Shown piece after piece: positions 24,546-33,719 of a DNA stretch of 42,230 bases; position 1 is the first letter of the stretch, and the number at the start of each line of letters is the position of its first letter. Position numbers and translations under genes: made by a program. The DNA comes from Armatimonadota bacterium (GTDB lineage: Bacteria > Armatimonadota > Fimbriimonadia > Fimbriimonadales > ATM1): positions 1-42,230 of the forward strand of contig JAJPJR010000026.1 in assembly GCA_021324165.1 (NCBI GenBank), read 5' to 3'. A model generated the notes under the pieces. The model was not told the origin of the DNA, searched no databases, and worked only from the letters and a program-made list of their open reading frames with translations.

Positions 24546-24976
24546 AACTTGTCTTTTCAAGCCGCCTGCTTGATGTGCACCTTCCGGCTGACGTTCGTCT
24601 TGAACAGGTTTCCGAGGGCGTTTACAAACTTTCCGATTCCGAAAGTTTAGTGTGCATCATGCGCGACGGCGTGAGCGTTTGGGTTTCGGAAAAGGGAAGA
24701 ACGTTCAGATTCGACCCAGCGTTCGCTGCGGCAGAAGAGTCCGACAAACTGCTTCGCGCGCCGATGACCGCGAAGGTCGTCAAACTCGCCGTTTCGAAAG
24801 GCGACGAACTGAACAAAGGCGATCTCGTCGCCATTTTAGAGGCGATGAAAATGGAGTACCGCCTCGAAGCGCAAACCGAAGGCGTGGTGGCCGAAGTCGG
24901 CTGCCAAGTCGGTGACCTTGTTGATCTGGGTCAAACCATCGCGCGGCTGAGCCCGCTCAAAACCGAAGATCCATAG
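24542..24976 (+). CDS. Biotin carboxyl carrier protein with acyl-CoA carboxylase linker domain
   Basis: The 144-residue protein ends in a biotinyl domain with the EAMKMEYRL motif, biotin being attached to K103. The first ~65 residues (RDGVSVWVSEKGRTFRFDP) resemble the BT/linker domain that follows the carboxylase in single-chain acyl-CoA carboxylase alpha subunits, rather than the Ala/Pro-rich region of E. coli AccB. It therefore looks like the C-terminal part of a split alpha subunit. Start overlaps the biotin carboxylase stop by 4 bp. The last 20 bp overlap the convergent next gene. Confidence 0.9.
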   Translation: MKLVFSSRLLDVHLPADVRLEQVSEGVYKLSDSESLVCIMRDGVSVWVSEKGRTFRFDPAFAAAEESDKLLRAPMTAKVVKLAVSKGDELNKGDLVAILEAMKMEYRLEAQTEGVVAEVGCQVGDLVDLGQTIARLSPLKTEDP

Positions 24977-26633
24977 AAAGCCGGTCAATGGAAAACTGCC
25001 AGTTTGGCAGCAGCGGCGGCTGAGTCGGCTTTGCGGTAATGCGCGCGCGAATCTCCATGCTGTCGGCATCAATAAAGCGCGACGCGCTGCCGAGCACGTT
25101 CACCACTCCCGTTCCCACACCACCGAGCGAAACCGTCTCCCACTTTCCTGTCGTGCGGTTCAACAGTTCAATCGTCTGCGAAAGATCGGCGCCGATTTCG
25201 CTGGTGTCGAACCCGATTTTCATTTGCGAAAAACTGGCCGTTGGCGCGTGATAACTCACTTCCACTGAAACTTGGTTCAACGAAAACCCCGGTCCGCGGC
25301 TGAACTGAATCACAAAATCGTTTCCGTCAGAACTCCAAAAACTCTGAACATCGCCCGATTCCAAAACGCCGCTGCCCACTTGAAATCCATCCGCATTCAC
25401 CGATTCCTGCACGGGCCGAATACGATAAATAATCGAATCTCCCAAATCAATCACGTACAAATACCCTTCGGGGCTCATTTTCAGATCGGTAACTAAGCCA
25501 AACCCGGTGCCGAAAAGGTACTCGTCTCTCTCGAACGCGGTGTCGGCGACTTTGTCTTCGGTTCCTGGCAGATAAACAATTTGATCGCGCGATGCGTTCA
25601 GCCGAAAGGCGTAAATCTGTCCATGATTCACATCGCCAACAAGCATAGATTCGGTGAGCGGCGATCCAAATTTCGGCGCGGTTGGAAAAGCGATGCTGGT
25701 GGGCCCGATCGTTTCAAGCCAGCTGAACTCTGGATCGCGATAAAACGCTCCGCCCAAATACGTCAGGTCGCTTGCATCGAAGGGCGTGTTGTTGTTTTCA
25801 TCATAAGTCGCATCACGCGAATCCGGCCCCATAATCTTCAGCCATCCCGAATTCATTCCTCCAAATCCGCGATTCAGTTCATCGTAGTTCGTGGAACCGT
25901 TTTCGGTAAACCAAAAGTTGCCGCTCAACGGATCGAATGCCATGCCAAAATTGTTCCGCATTCCATAGATCCAAATCCTACGAATCTCAGGAAACTGATA
26001 AAACGTGAACGGATTATCAAACGGAATCGTCCCATCCAAATTCAAACGATAGATTGCGCTTGTGCCCGATGGAAGCTGCTTGCCCGTGTTGGTTTCGATT
26101 CGTGGATTGTCCCACCTGCCGCGTCCGCCGTCGCCATAAGAAACGTACAGTTTGTCATCGGGGCCGATGACCATATACCCGCCATGATGCGACGATCCGT
26201 TGTTCTGAAGCGGATCATAGGGCAGCGTAAGCAGGTTCTGCACGAAGTTCAATCGCTCGCCGTCGTAAACGTATTTGTCTACGCGATCTTCGCGCCACTC
26301 GCCGCCATCGAAATCCGCCGCCGAATAAAAAACATAAACATACGGCGTCTGTTTGAAATTCGGATCAACGCAAATCCCGAGCAGCCCCAGCTCGCCGCTG
26401 ATCGCAACATTCACGTCCAAAACGTCGGCCAGCCACTTGCCGTGAAGCCGATGCTTCACAATCCCGGTGTTCTTTTCACAAATGAAAAACTCTTCGGGGC
26501 CGATGAACGCCATCGTGGTGGGCACCGCAATTCCGCGAGTGAACTCCTCGACCGCATACCCGCTCTGCAAAACCAGCTGGCCGAAACTGCTGGCGCACGC
26601 CGCGCCAAATAACAAAAACAAAGCCTTTCGCAT
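24957..26633 (-). CDS. Secreted PQQ-dependent sugar dehydrogenase family (Gdh/sorbosone-type propeller)
   Basis: Starting with the ATG at 26633 the protein has 558 residues and a signal peptide (MRKALFLLFGAACASSFGQ). Residues ~30-410 form the six-bladed propeller of the soluble glucose/sorbosone dehydrogenase family: VPTTMAFIGPEEFFICEKNTG, GLLGICVDPNF, SHHGGYMVIGPDDKLYVSYGDGG and GMRNNFGMAFDP. The first His of the SHHGG motif is the likely catalytic base. A beta-rich extra domain follows (about 420-558), of a type that also ends the two subtilases (VVTSNPSRF-like; inference). Substrate unknown; requires PQQ if active. GGGAG lies 7 nt before the ATG. Confidence 0.85.
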   Translation of the reverse strand: MRKALFLLFGAACASSFGQLVLQSGYAVEEFTRGIAVPTTMAFIGPEEFFICEKNTGIVKHRLHGKWLADVLDVNVAISGELGLLGICVDPNFKQTPYVYVFYSAADFDGGEWREDRVDKYVYDGERLNFVQNLLTLPYDPLQNNGSSHHGGYMVIGPDDKLYVSYGDGGRGRWDNPRIETNTGKQLPSGTSAIYRLNLDGTIPFDNPFTFYQFPEIRRIWIYGMRNNFGMAFDPLSGNFWFTENGSTNYDELNRGFGGMNSGWLKIMGPDSRDATYDENNNTPFDASDLTYLGGAFYRDPEFSWLETIGPTSIAFPTAPKFGSPLTESMLVGDVNHGQIYAFRLNASRDQIVYLPGTEDKVADTAFERDEYLFGTGFGLVTDLKMSPEGYLYVIDLGDSIIYRIRPVQESVNADGFQVGSGVLESGDVQSFWSSDGNDFVIQFSRGPGFSLNQVSVEVSYHAPTASFSQMKIGFDTSEIGADLSQTIELLNRTTGKWETVSLGGVGTGVVNVLGSASRFIDADSMEIRARITAKPTQPPLLPNWQFSIDRLSMDLRF

Positions 26634-26735
26634 CCTGTTCTCCCAGAAACAAACAAGCAGCCCGACTCTGCCCGATGGACGCAAACCAGCAGAGCAATCG
26701 TTTCTGCCGGCCAAAAAACCTCGAACTAATGGGAG

Positions 26736-27539
26736 TTAGAACTCTTCGGGATAGATGGACTTGTTGCACGAAAACATCGGCCGCTTCAGCTGAGAGTATT
26801 TCAGCCAGCTTGCGTGCCCGTCGCACCAAAGCGCATTCGTTCCCTTTCGGTGCAAAAAATTGAAATGGTTGCGCAGGTTGTCGTCGTCGGGCGGCGAATC
26901 GTACCAGTTGGGGGGCTCCAAAAAGTCGCACAGCGGCACAATCGCTTTATGTTCCCACATAAACAGCGTGTAAGAAGGCTGCGTGATTTCCGAATTGTTT
27001 GCGCCTCGGCCCACAAACAGCCCATCCTGCATCGTAACTTCACGGGCGGTCGGACCAAACTCCTGTCCCCGCGCCGAAGGGTTCACATTGTAATACTCCG
27101 AATCAATTCCGGGGTTGAACCAGTTAGCGGCGTAGGAAAGCTGCCATTCGTTCGGCATCACCGGACATTTTTTCACCGCTTCGTTGCCGATGTAAATGTC
27201 CAAAATCCCCGCGTGTACCGGATTCACCGCACGCTGCAAAACGTCGCCGCAAAACCCGCCCGCGCACGGAGCGTTGTTGTTGTCATAGCCAATCCACATC
27301 TGTTGCGGCGCAAAACCTTGCGTCTGATTCTCCACCGCAAACGGAAACCAGGTGTCTCCATTGTCCTCTAAATACATCATCGAAGCAAGCGAAACTTGTC
27401 GCATGTTGCTCAAACAAACGATCCGCTTCGCCGCGTTCTTCGCTTCGGCATAAACGGGAAACAAAATCGCTGCCAGCGTGGAGATGATCGCAATGACCAC
27501 CAACAGTTCAATCAGGGTGAATGCGGCTCGGTTTTTCAT
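26736..27539 (-). CDS. Prepilin-like protein with H-X9-DG motif, first copy
   Basis: The 267-residue protein starts with a type IV prepilin signal (AFTLIELLVVIAIIS; position -1 is Ala rather than Gly) with E5 present. It ends with the H-X9-DG signature (HRKGTNALWCDG). This class is expanded in Planctomycetes, Armatimonadota and Verrucomicrobia. The signal is cut and methylated by a prepilin peptidase. The function of individual members is usually unknown; they may be pseudopilins or surface proteins. The adjacent paralogue at 27556-28371 is clearly homologous, with the same order of motifs. Four cysteines lie in CAGGFC and CDFLEPP regions. Confidence 0.92.
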   Translation of the reverse strand: MKNRAAFTLIELLVVIAIISTLAAILFPVYAEAKNAAKRIVCLSNMRQVSLASMMYLEDNGDTWFPFAVENQTQGFAPQQMWIGYDNNNAPCAGGFCGDVLQRAVNPVHAGILDIYIGNEAVKKCPVMPNEWQLSYAANWFNPGIDSEYYNVNPSARGQEFGPTAREVTMQDGLFVGRGANNSEITQPSYTLFMWEHKAIVPLCDFLEPPNWYDSPPDDDNLRNHFNFLHRKGTNALWCDGHASWLKYSQLKRPMFSCNKSIYPEEF

Positions 27540-27555
27540 GGTCTACTCCATCAAA

Positions 27556-28371
27556 CTACTCTCCAGGATAGATATCTTTTCGGCACGAAAACATCGGTCG
27601 GCGCAGCTGCGTATACCGCATCCAACCCACGTGCCCATCGCACCACGCCACGTTCGTGCCGTTTCGGTGCAAAAAGTGAAAATGATCCTGCAAATAAGGA
27701 TCGTTGGGAGGCGATTCGAACCAGTTCGGCGCCTGCAAAAAGTTGCAAACCGGCACCCACGAATGGTGCTCCCACATGAACAGCGTATACGACGGCTGGT
27801 CTATCTCCGAAGTTTTTGCGCCCTTGCCGCAATAAAGCCCGTTGATATAATCCACTTCCTTCACCGTCGGCCCAAACTCTTTGCCGCGCGCATTCGGGTT
27901 CACATAATAATACGATGAACTCGTCGAAGGATTGAACCAGTTCGCCGCGAAAGTCAACTGCCACAAATCGGGCTTCATTGGGCACTGCTTGATCGGCTCG
28001 TTGCCCAAGTAATGATCCAAAATGCCAGGATGCACCGGGTTCTTCGCGGGCAGACCAACGTCTCCGCACCAGCCGCCGCCGCAATACGTGTTCCCGTTGT
28101 CATAGCCGATCCACATCTGCTGCGGCACATAACCTTGCATCGGATTCACCAGCGCATAAGGAAACCATGTCTCGTCGGCATCTTGAATATAAAGCATTGC
28201 AGCCAAGGAAACTTGGCGCATCCCGCTTAGGCACACAATCCTCTTTGCGCTCTTCTTCGCTTCCGCCATAACCGGAAACAGAATTCCCGCCAAAATCGCG
28301 ATGATCGCAATGACCACCAAAAGTTCGATAAGCGTAAAACCGCGGTCGAATCTACCGGACCCTCTTCGCAT
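27556..28371 (-). CDS. Prepilin-like protein with H-X9-DG motif, second copy
   Basis: The 271-residue protein has the canonical G|FTLIELLVVIAIIAILAG signal at residues 11-28 and the H-X9-DG signature HRNGTNVAWCDG. It is a tandem duplicate of the previous gene (16 bp apart): the shared stretches include CLSGMRQVSL/CLSNMRQVSL and SYTLFMWEH. GGGAGGA lies 5 nt before the ATG. A TACAAT lies 45 nt upstream and a 5-bp inverted repeat (GGCCC, TTTTT, GGGCC) is in the presumed leader. Confidence 0.92.
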   Translation of the reverse strand: MRRGSGRFDRGFTLIELLVVIAIIAILAGILFPVMAEAKKSAKRIVCLSGMRQVSLAAMLYIQDADETWFPYALVNPMQGYVPQQMWIGYDNGNTYCGGGWCGDVGLPAKNPVHPGILDHYLGNEPIKQCPMKPDLWQLTFAANWFNPSTSSSYYYVNPNARGKEFGPTVKEVDYINGLYCGKGAKTSEIDQPSYTLFMWEHHSWVPVCNFLQAPNWFESPPNDPYLQDHFHFLHRNGTNVAWCDGHVGWMRYTQLRRPMFSCRKDIYPGE

Positions 28372-28385
28372 CGGTTCCTCCCTCG

Positions 28386-28400
28386 GCCCAAAAAGGGCCT
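28386..28400 (-). promoter_or_regulatory. Leader hairpin and promoter region of the prepilin pair
   Basis: GGCCC and GGGCC around five T residues form a small perfect hairpin 16 nt before the ATG at 28371, adjoining the Shine-Dalgarno. A TACAAT (minus strand, about 28416-28421) further upstream is the likely -10. A regulatory role is inference. Confidence 0.35.
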
Positions 28401-28453
28401 CTCGTCCCTCTATTGTACATTCGACGGGAAAAGCCGAGCGCTCGGTGCGGGCC

Positions 28454-30439
28454 TTATTCCATGGTCAGCCTGATCGCAGCCGCCACGCGCTCCACATCGG
28501 GCAGCGCCGCGTACTCATAAATCGGGTTGTATCCGATGTGCACATCCCCTTTCGATACCAGTTGAGGAGGACTGATGAATGAGCCCCATGTCTCGGGGTC
28601 GCCGGTCATCGCCTGAATCACCATCTGCCCCACGCTGCAAGTCTCCGAATCCTCCTGAACCACAACCAGCCGGCCCGTCTTGGCGATCGAATCCGCCACC
28701 GACCGCCTGTCCCACGGAACGATCGTGCGCAGATCAATGATTTCCACCGAAACCTCATCCTTCAGCATCTCTGCAGCCTGCTCGGCCTGCTCGATGCAGT
28801 TGCCCCACGCAACCACCGTAACGTCCGTCCCTTCGCGGCGGACTGCCGCCGACCCGAACCCGACTGCGGAAATGTCGCTCGGTGTGTCCATCTGCTGCCG
28901 GAAAAGATGCTTGGGAATCAAGAAAACCGTCGGATCGTCGGCTTTCATCGCCGTCCACATCATTGCAGCGGCGTCCTGAGGCGTTGATGGAATCATCACG
29001 CGAAGCCCGGGCGTGTGCGCGATCGCCGATTCGTTCGCTTGGCTGTGCCACAACGAACCGCCGGGAAGATAAGCGCCATAAGGCGCGTAAACGATCACCG
29101 GACAAGGCCATTGTCCAAACGATCTCCACCGAATCGTCGCAATGTTGTTCACCAGCTGCGACCAGCCCGGACCGATAAAGTCCACAAACTGAAGTTCAAA
29201 AACGGGCCGCATTCCATAACAAGCCAAGCCGCAGGCGACGCCCAAAATCGTCGCCTCGGCAAGAGGAGAGTTGAAAACTCTGTCGGGATGCGCAGTCGAA
29301 AGTCCGTCGGTCAGTTTAAAAACCCCGCCCTTCGGGTCCTCGATGTCTTCGCCGAAAAACAGAACGCGGTTGTCTTTGTCGAGAGCCGCTTTGAAAACGG
29401 TGTTCAGCGCATCCACCATCCGCCATTTTTTTCCGCCTTCGATCGGCGGAGGCTCCGGAACGGGCAGTTCGCCATACAGATGCTCATTCAGCTCCGAAGC
29501 GATCGGATCATGGGCGTTTTCGGCCTCGATGTAGTCCCGATCCACTTGATCTTTAATCTCATCCTGAATCCGGCCCCATTCGTCTTCGGTCAATTCGCCG
29601 GATCGAATCAGTTCCTGCGCAACCACCACAATCGGATCGCGTTTGATCATCTCCGACAGGTCGGCCTCGGTGCGATAAACGCGGTGATCGTCGCTGCTGG
29701 TGTGACTGCTCAAACGATCGAGTTCGCACCACAAAACGGTGGGACCCAATCCCGATCGCGCTTTCTTAATCGCTTCGCCGCCTGCGCGGTACACATTGTC
29801 GGGATGCCTCGCATCAATCCGAACGATGTGCGACTCATTAAAAATCCCCAATTTGAAAGGGTTGAACTTTTCGGTGTTGGTGCTGATGCCGTACTGATTG
29901 TCCTCGATTACCAAAATATACGGAAGGTTTTCTTGAATCGCAAACGATATCGCTTCATAAACTTCGCCTTGGCGCGCCGCCGCATCTCCAACGGTGGCGA
30001 TCACCACGCTGTCTTTGCCTTCCAGTTTCATCCCCCACGCCGCGCCGCATCCCGGCAGCGCGTTGCCTCCCGTCGGCGTCGGCACGCTCCAAATGTTTTT
30101 CTCGCGGCTGCTGTAATGTCCTGGCATCTGTCTTCCGCCGCTGCTGCTGTCGCGTTTGGCAAAATATGCCAGCGCCAACTCCGCATTCGTGATCCCTTTT
30201 GCAAGCATCATCGCCCTGTCGCGGTAGTACGGAAAAATGTAATCGTCTTCGCGCAGATGCAAAGCAAGAGCGGCCAACGGTTCATGCCCCATCCCGCTCA
30301 CCTGAAACCACCCTTTCGATTGGCGAAGAAGCACGCCCTCGCGCCGATCTCCTTCGCGGCTGAGAAACATCAATCGAAGAAACTCCAGTTTGTTATAGGT
30401 GGTCGAAGGAGACTGCTGCTTGCCGGTCGCGGTTGCCAT
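28454..30439 (-). CDS. Fused 2-oxoacid dehydrogenase E1 alpha-beta
   Basis: The 661-residue chain joins the E1 alpha half (residues 15-335) to the E1 beta half (345-661) of a thiamine-diphosphate dehydrogenase. The cofactor motif reads GDAAARQGEVYEAISF up to N181. The beta half has GEDIEDPKGGVF, FNSPLAEATILG, YLPGGSLWHSQ and the C-terminal DLRTIVPWD. The family (pyruvate, branched-chain or other 2-oxoacid E1) decarboxylates the 2-oxoacid and passes the acyl group to E2 lipoyl; E2 and E3 are not in the window. No Shine-Dalgarno is clear. A TATTTC lies 6 nt upstream of the ATG, only a weak fit to a leaderless promoter. The beta-half architecture is closest to branched-chain or aceto-type enzymes (inference). 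Confidence 0.88.
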   Translation of the reverse strand: MATATGKQQSPSTTYNKLEFLRLMFLSREGDRREGVLLRQSKGWFQVSGMGHEPLAALALHLREDDYIFPYYRDRAMMLAKGITNAELALAYFAKRDSSSGGRQMPGHYSSREKNIWSVPTPTGGNALPGCGAAWGMKLEGKDSVVIATVGDAAARQGEVYEAISFAIQENLPYILVIEDNQYGISTNTEKFNPFKLGIFNESHIVRIDARHPDNVYRAGGEAIKKARSGLGPTVLWCELDRLSSHTSSDDHRVYRTEADLSEMIKRDPIVVVAQELIRSGELTEDEWGRIQDEIKDQVDRDYIEAENAHDPIASELNEHLYGELPVPEPPPIEGGKKWRMVDALNTVFKAALDKDNRVLFFGEDIEDPKGGVFKLTDGLSTAHPDRVFNSPLAEATILGVACGLACYGMRPVFELQFVDFIGPGWSQLVNNIATIRWRSFGQWPCPVIVYAPYGAYLPGGSLWHSQANESAIAHTPGLRVMIPSTPQDAAAMMWTAMKADDPTVFLIPKHLFRQQMDTPSDISAVGFGSAAVRREGTDVTVVAWGNCIEQAEQAAEMLKDEVSVEIIDLRTIVPWDRRSVADSIAKTGRLVVVQEDSETCSVGQMVIQAMTGDPETWGSFISPPQLVSKGDVHIGYNPIYEYAALPDVERVAAAIRLTME

Positions 30440-30487
30440 CGGTTGTGAAATACCTCGTCGTTGAGTTGCCAGGTTCCATTATCGGCT

Positions 30488-30502
30488 GGCTCGTTGCGAG
30501 CC
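30488..30502. repeat. Short inverted repeat between the WD40 and E1 genes
   Basis: GGCTCG and CGAGCC are perfect 6-bp arms with a 3-nt loop. It lies about 50 bp upstream of the E1 start on the minus strand. No U-run follows on either strand, so a terminator is unlikely. Confidence 0.35.
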
Positions 30503-30548
30503 CAGCCTTGGGCCCTCGATCATTCTACCTACCGCGGGCCGCTCACCC

Positions 30549-32447
30549 TCATTTCCCGATTCCCGGCGGCGAATTCGTCAGCAAAAACGGGTTATGAGCC
30601 GCAACAAACGTACCGTCATACAGCCCATAACCAAACATCCTTCCGTTCGGCGAAAACCGGATGCTCGTCGCCGCAAAACCCCCGTACCCGATGCCCTCCG
30701 TATAGTTCGCGAGCAGACTCCCATCCGAAACGCGCCAGATCTTAACGCTGCCATATTCGGTGGTCGCCAACAACTTCCCGTCGGGCGAAAAGTCCAACGC
30801 CTGCGCCATCGAGGTGGGCAGAGACCTCTGCAGACTCCAATCCGCAACGCGAAAAATTTTCGTTGTGTTGCCGGTCATCGCCAACAGTTGACCATCCGCC
30901 GAAAATCGGATCTGACCAGCGCCTTCGTTCGGATGAAACACCACTGCGCCGTCCGACAGCCGCCACACAGCGGGTGCACCCTCGCAAACCGCCGCCAAAT
31001 ACTGGCCGTTGGCAGAAAAACCGAGTGACACGAAAGGCCCAAACAGAAACGTCCCCGAAAGCTGCCCAACCTGAGCCCAATCCGAAGTTCTAAAAAGCCG
31101 CACTTTGTCGTCGGTCCCGTTGAAAAACGCGCCAGCCGCCAGCAGCGTTCCGTCCTTAGAAAACGCCGCACCCGTAACCTGCTCAGGAAATCCGCTCACG
31201 GTTTTCAAAAGCGCGCCATCCGAGATGCGATAAATCAACAGATCTTTGTTGAATCCTGGAACCGCGAGCAGCTGGCCGTCCGAACTGCACGCGATATTGG
31301 TCGCAGAACCGCTCATTGTTCGAATCGGGTTTCCGTACAAAACGTTCCACACCTTCGCGCTTCCAGCGGCGCTTACCGCATGGCGGTTGCCCGGCGCAAA
31401 CAGAACGTCCGTAACCGGAGCGTTATGGCTCGTAACATCCTGCACAAAGACGCCCAAATCCGCATCCCACATCTTCATCGTATAATCCGGATACCACGAT
31501 CCCGAAACCAGCGTTCGGTTGTCTTGAAGAAACGTCAGCGAAAGCACGGTGCCGGTGTGACCTGTAAGCGCGCGAATGAAACCTCCGGTCTGCCCGTTCC
31601 AAAGATTAATCACGCCGTTCGATCCGCCGCTTGCCAAATACGCGCCGTTTGCAGAAAAGGCCACCGATGCCGCACTCGATCCTTGATTCAGACTGTTCAG
31701 CAGCGCTCCGTCCGACAACCGCCAAACGCGCACAGTCTGATCCCAGCTCGCGCCGGCGATCCGCGTGCCATCAGGAGAAAACGCAATTCCCATCACAACG
31801 TTCGTCGGACCAGAAAGCGACCGCTCCAAACTCCAATCCGTCGTGCGCCAGATTTTCAACGCCGCGTCGTCGCCCGCGGATGCCAAACGCGAATCGTCCA
31901 TCGAAAAGGCGATCTGGCGGATCTGCGTTGAATGCGCGGTGAACGACGTTATCAGAGACCCGTTCGCAACGTTCCACACGCGAATCGTCTTATCGGCGCT
32001 TGAAGCCGCGATCAATCCTCCGTTGTGCGAAAACGCCACGCTCGATGCATCATTCATAAATCCCGACAGCGTGCGAATCATCGCGCCGTCCGAAAGCCTC
32101 CAAATCCGCACCGTCCCAAACTCCCGCTGTTGATGCGCGTTGTACTCACCAAACGCCGCAGCCAGCATCGAACCGTCCGGCGAAAACGCCGCGCCCTTCA
32201 CACCCAAAGTTTGATCGTCAATGTCATAAGGAATCGTGAACGTCCGAACATATCCGCCGTCGCCGGAACGCCATACTTTCAACGTGCGGTCATCGCTGGC
32301 AGATGCAAGCAGCGATCCGTCAGGTGAAGCCGCCACACAGTTCACGCCTCCCGAATGTCCCGCGCGCACCCACGCGATCGGCGCGCTCTGGCAAAAAGCC
32401 AGTCCGGGGATGCCCAAAACCACGAGCGTCAAAGTTCGTTCCAGCAT
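30549..32447 (-). CDS. Secreted WD40-repeat beta-propeller protein
   Basis: From the ATG at 32447 (GAGAGGAGAG upstream) the product is 632 residues with a signal peptide (MLERTLTLVVLGIPGLAFCQ). The remainder is WD40 repeats, about thirteen or fourteen, of the pattern GHSGGVNCVAASPDGSLLASASDDRTLKVWR, enough for two propellers. Repeats of the form FSPDGxxLA occur throughout. Such proteins are binding scaffolds; no catalytic domain is visible. The open frame extends 120 residues further upstream but that part lacks coding character and overlaps the neighbouring GYF gene in another frame. Confidence 0.88.
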   Translation of the reverse strand: MLERTLTLVVLGIPGLAFCQSAPIAWVRAGHSGGVNCVAASPDGSLLASASDDRTLKVWRSGDGGYVRTFTIPYDIDDQTLGVKGAAFSPDGSMLAAAFGEYNAHQQREFGTVRIWRLSDGAMIRTLSGFMNDASSVAFSHNGGLIAASSADKTIRVWNVANGSLITSFTAHSTQIRQIAFSMDDSRLASAGDDAALKIWRTTDWSLERSLSGPTNVVMGIAFSPDGTRIAGASWDQTVRVWRLSDGALLNSLNQGSSAASVAFSANGAYLASGGSNGVINLWNGQTGGFIRALTGHTGTVLSLTFLQDNRTLVSGSWYPDYTMKMWDADLGVFVQDVTSHNAPVTDVLFAPGNRHAVSAAGSAKVWNVLYGNPIRTMSGSATNIACSSDGQLLAVPGFNKDLLIYRISDGALLKTVSGFPEQVTGAAFSKDGTLLAAGAFFNGTDDKVRLFRTSDWAQVGQLSGTFLFGPFVSLGFSANGQYLAAVCEGAPAVWRLSDGAVVFHPNEGAGQIRFSADGQLLAMTGNTTKIFRVADWSLQRSLPTSMAQALDFSPDGKLLATTEYGSVKIWRVSDGSLLANYTEGIGYGGFAATSIRFSPNGRMFGYGLYDGTFVAAHNPFLLTNSPPGIGK

Positions 32448-32509
32448 CGCTCTCTCCTCTCTTTGAATAGGGATTCGATAGTGAGACGTGAACGCAGACC
32501 CAGTTTGTC

Positions 32510-32989
32510 CTAAACGGCTGCGCCTTTCAGCCGCAAAACCCATCCAACGCACACGGCGGCCATCGCCAGCAGCGATACGATCAACGCCACGGCTCCAAGC
32601 TTGTGCCCGCTCCGCACACACTGAATGCCCGAATACACGGCGTAGCCTCCAAAGACCAACCCCAGGCCGTGCAGGACGAAAAACAACAAAACCGCCAGCC
32701 CGGATTGCACGATGGCTCCCCAGAACTTTCCCCAGTCGCCGTGCGCGCGGGCTTCGCTTGTCGCCCCGACTCTTGGAACAGCATAGGGAGGCTCGTGAGA
32801 GGCACATCGCGGCGGCGGTTCAGCCGCGAACAGCCACGGAAGTTGGCTCGCCGTGAGGTCTCTTCCTCCCGGATCTTCGATCAGTTTCGAATCGGGAAGA
32901 ATCCGCTTTTCGTCAGCCCACCTGCGCAAAGTCTGGTCATCCACCGGTCCATACTTTGAACCGTCGTTCGCAACGAAAAAGTAGCGCAT
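32510..32989 (-). CDS. GYF-type domain protein with two membrane segments
   Basis: The 159-residue protein starts with a GYF_2-like domain: YFFVANDGSKYGPVDDQTLRRWADEKRILPDSKLIED (2-39). Then come a proline-rich linker and two hydrophobic segments (about 95-118 and 133-152), in the style of DUF4190-type membrane tails. GYF domains bind proline-rich peptides in other proteins. It is 62 bp upstream of the WD40 gene on the same strand. No distinct Shine-Dalgarno. Confidence 0.75.
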   Translation of the reverse strand: MRYFFVANDGSKYGPVDDQTLRRWADEKRILPDSKLIEDPGGRDLTASQLPWLFAAEPPPRCASHEPPYAVPRVGATSEARAHGDWGKFWGAIVQSGLAVLLFFVLHGLGLVFGGYAVYSGIQCVRSGHKLGAVALIVSLLAMAAVCVGWVLRLKGAAV

Positions 32990-33002
32990 GTTTTCTTAAA
33001 GA

Positions 33003-33040
33003 ATCGAGCGCGCCTCGCACAGTTCCAAAGCGCGCTCGAT
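33003..33040. terminator. Terminator hairpin between the Spy-like and GYF genes
   Basis: ATCGAGCGCGC (33003-33013) and GCGCGCTCGAT (33030-33040) are perfect 11-bp arms with a 16-nt loop. On the minus strand the stem is followed by TCTTTAAG. It ends the Spy-like gene and lies before the GYF gene. Confidence 0.65.
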
Positions 33041-33056
33041 CATTTCACACACAGGC

Positions 33057-33719
33057 TCAGCCTCCGACTCCCGTCTTCTGTTTGAACTCTTTGCCGCCCA
33101 TCTCTTTCAGTTTCTTGGCCTGCTCGGCAGTAAGAACTTTTCCAAGCTCTTCGCTCAACTTGTCGTTGCGCTTTTTCATCTCTGCCTGAATCGCGTCGCG
33201 GTCGAATGATCCGCTGTTGCGCATCTCTTCGAAATATGCCTGCATATCCGCTTGCGATTTCGCCTGGATATCCGCAATTTTTTTCTTCTGCTCGTCGGTA
33301 ATGCCAAGGTCCTTCTGAATGTCGGCCCGAAGGATCGAACGGTTTCCATCCACCTGAATGCCGATCTCTTTCACCCTCTTCTGTTGGGCGGGCGTCAGAA
33401 TCTCATTCGCCTGCTTCTCGGCGCCGTCTTGAAGTTTGGTCATCTGCTCGCGCACGGAATTGAAATCGCCTCCGTTGTCACGAGCCTCCTGGATCATCTC
33501 GCGGCGCTTGTCTTGCAGATTCTGCAAAAGCGTTTGCAGTTTGCTTTTCTGGTCGCCGGTCAGTGCAAGGTCGGTTTGCACATCGTCGCGCTGCAGCAAC
33601 GCCAATGTATTGCTGCGCCCCATCATCATCATTCCGCCAAAACCTTGCGCCATGCAAAGCGAGGCGGTCAGCAGCACAGCCGCCGCAACGGCTGCTCTAA
33701 AGATCGCTTTTGAATTCAT
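33057..33719 (-). CDS. Periplasmic Spy/CpxP-like protein with LTXXQ motifs
   Basis: The ATG at 33719, with GGAGG 5 nt upstream, gives 220 residues with a signal peptide (AAVAAAVLLTASLCMAQG). It is highly charged and helical, with the LTxxQ pattern three times in related form: DLALTGDQKSKLQTLLQ, ILTPAQQKRVKEI and DLGITDEQKKKIADI. Spy and CpxP are stress-induced periplasmic chaperones or metal-responsive sensors; which applies here is unknown. Met-rich GGMMMMGRS follows the signal peptide and might bind metal (inference). Confidence 0.85.
   Translation of the reverse strand: MNSKAIFRAAVAAAVLLTASLCMAQGFGGMMMMGRSNTLALLQRDDVQTDLALTGDQKSKLQTLLQNLQDKRREMIQEARDNGGDFNSVREQMTKLQDGAEKQANEILTPAQQKRVKEIGIQVDGNRSILRADIQKDLGITDEQKKKIADIQAKSQADMQAYFEEMRNSGSFDRDAIQAEMKKRNDKLSEELGKVLTAEQAKKLKEMGGKEFKQKTGVGG

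Noticed and set aside
29015-30448. 477-residue open frame on the plus strand
   Set aside because: Shadow of the E1 alpha-beta dehydrogenase.
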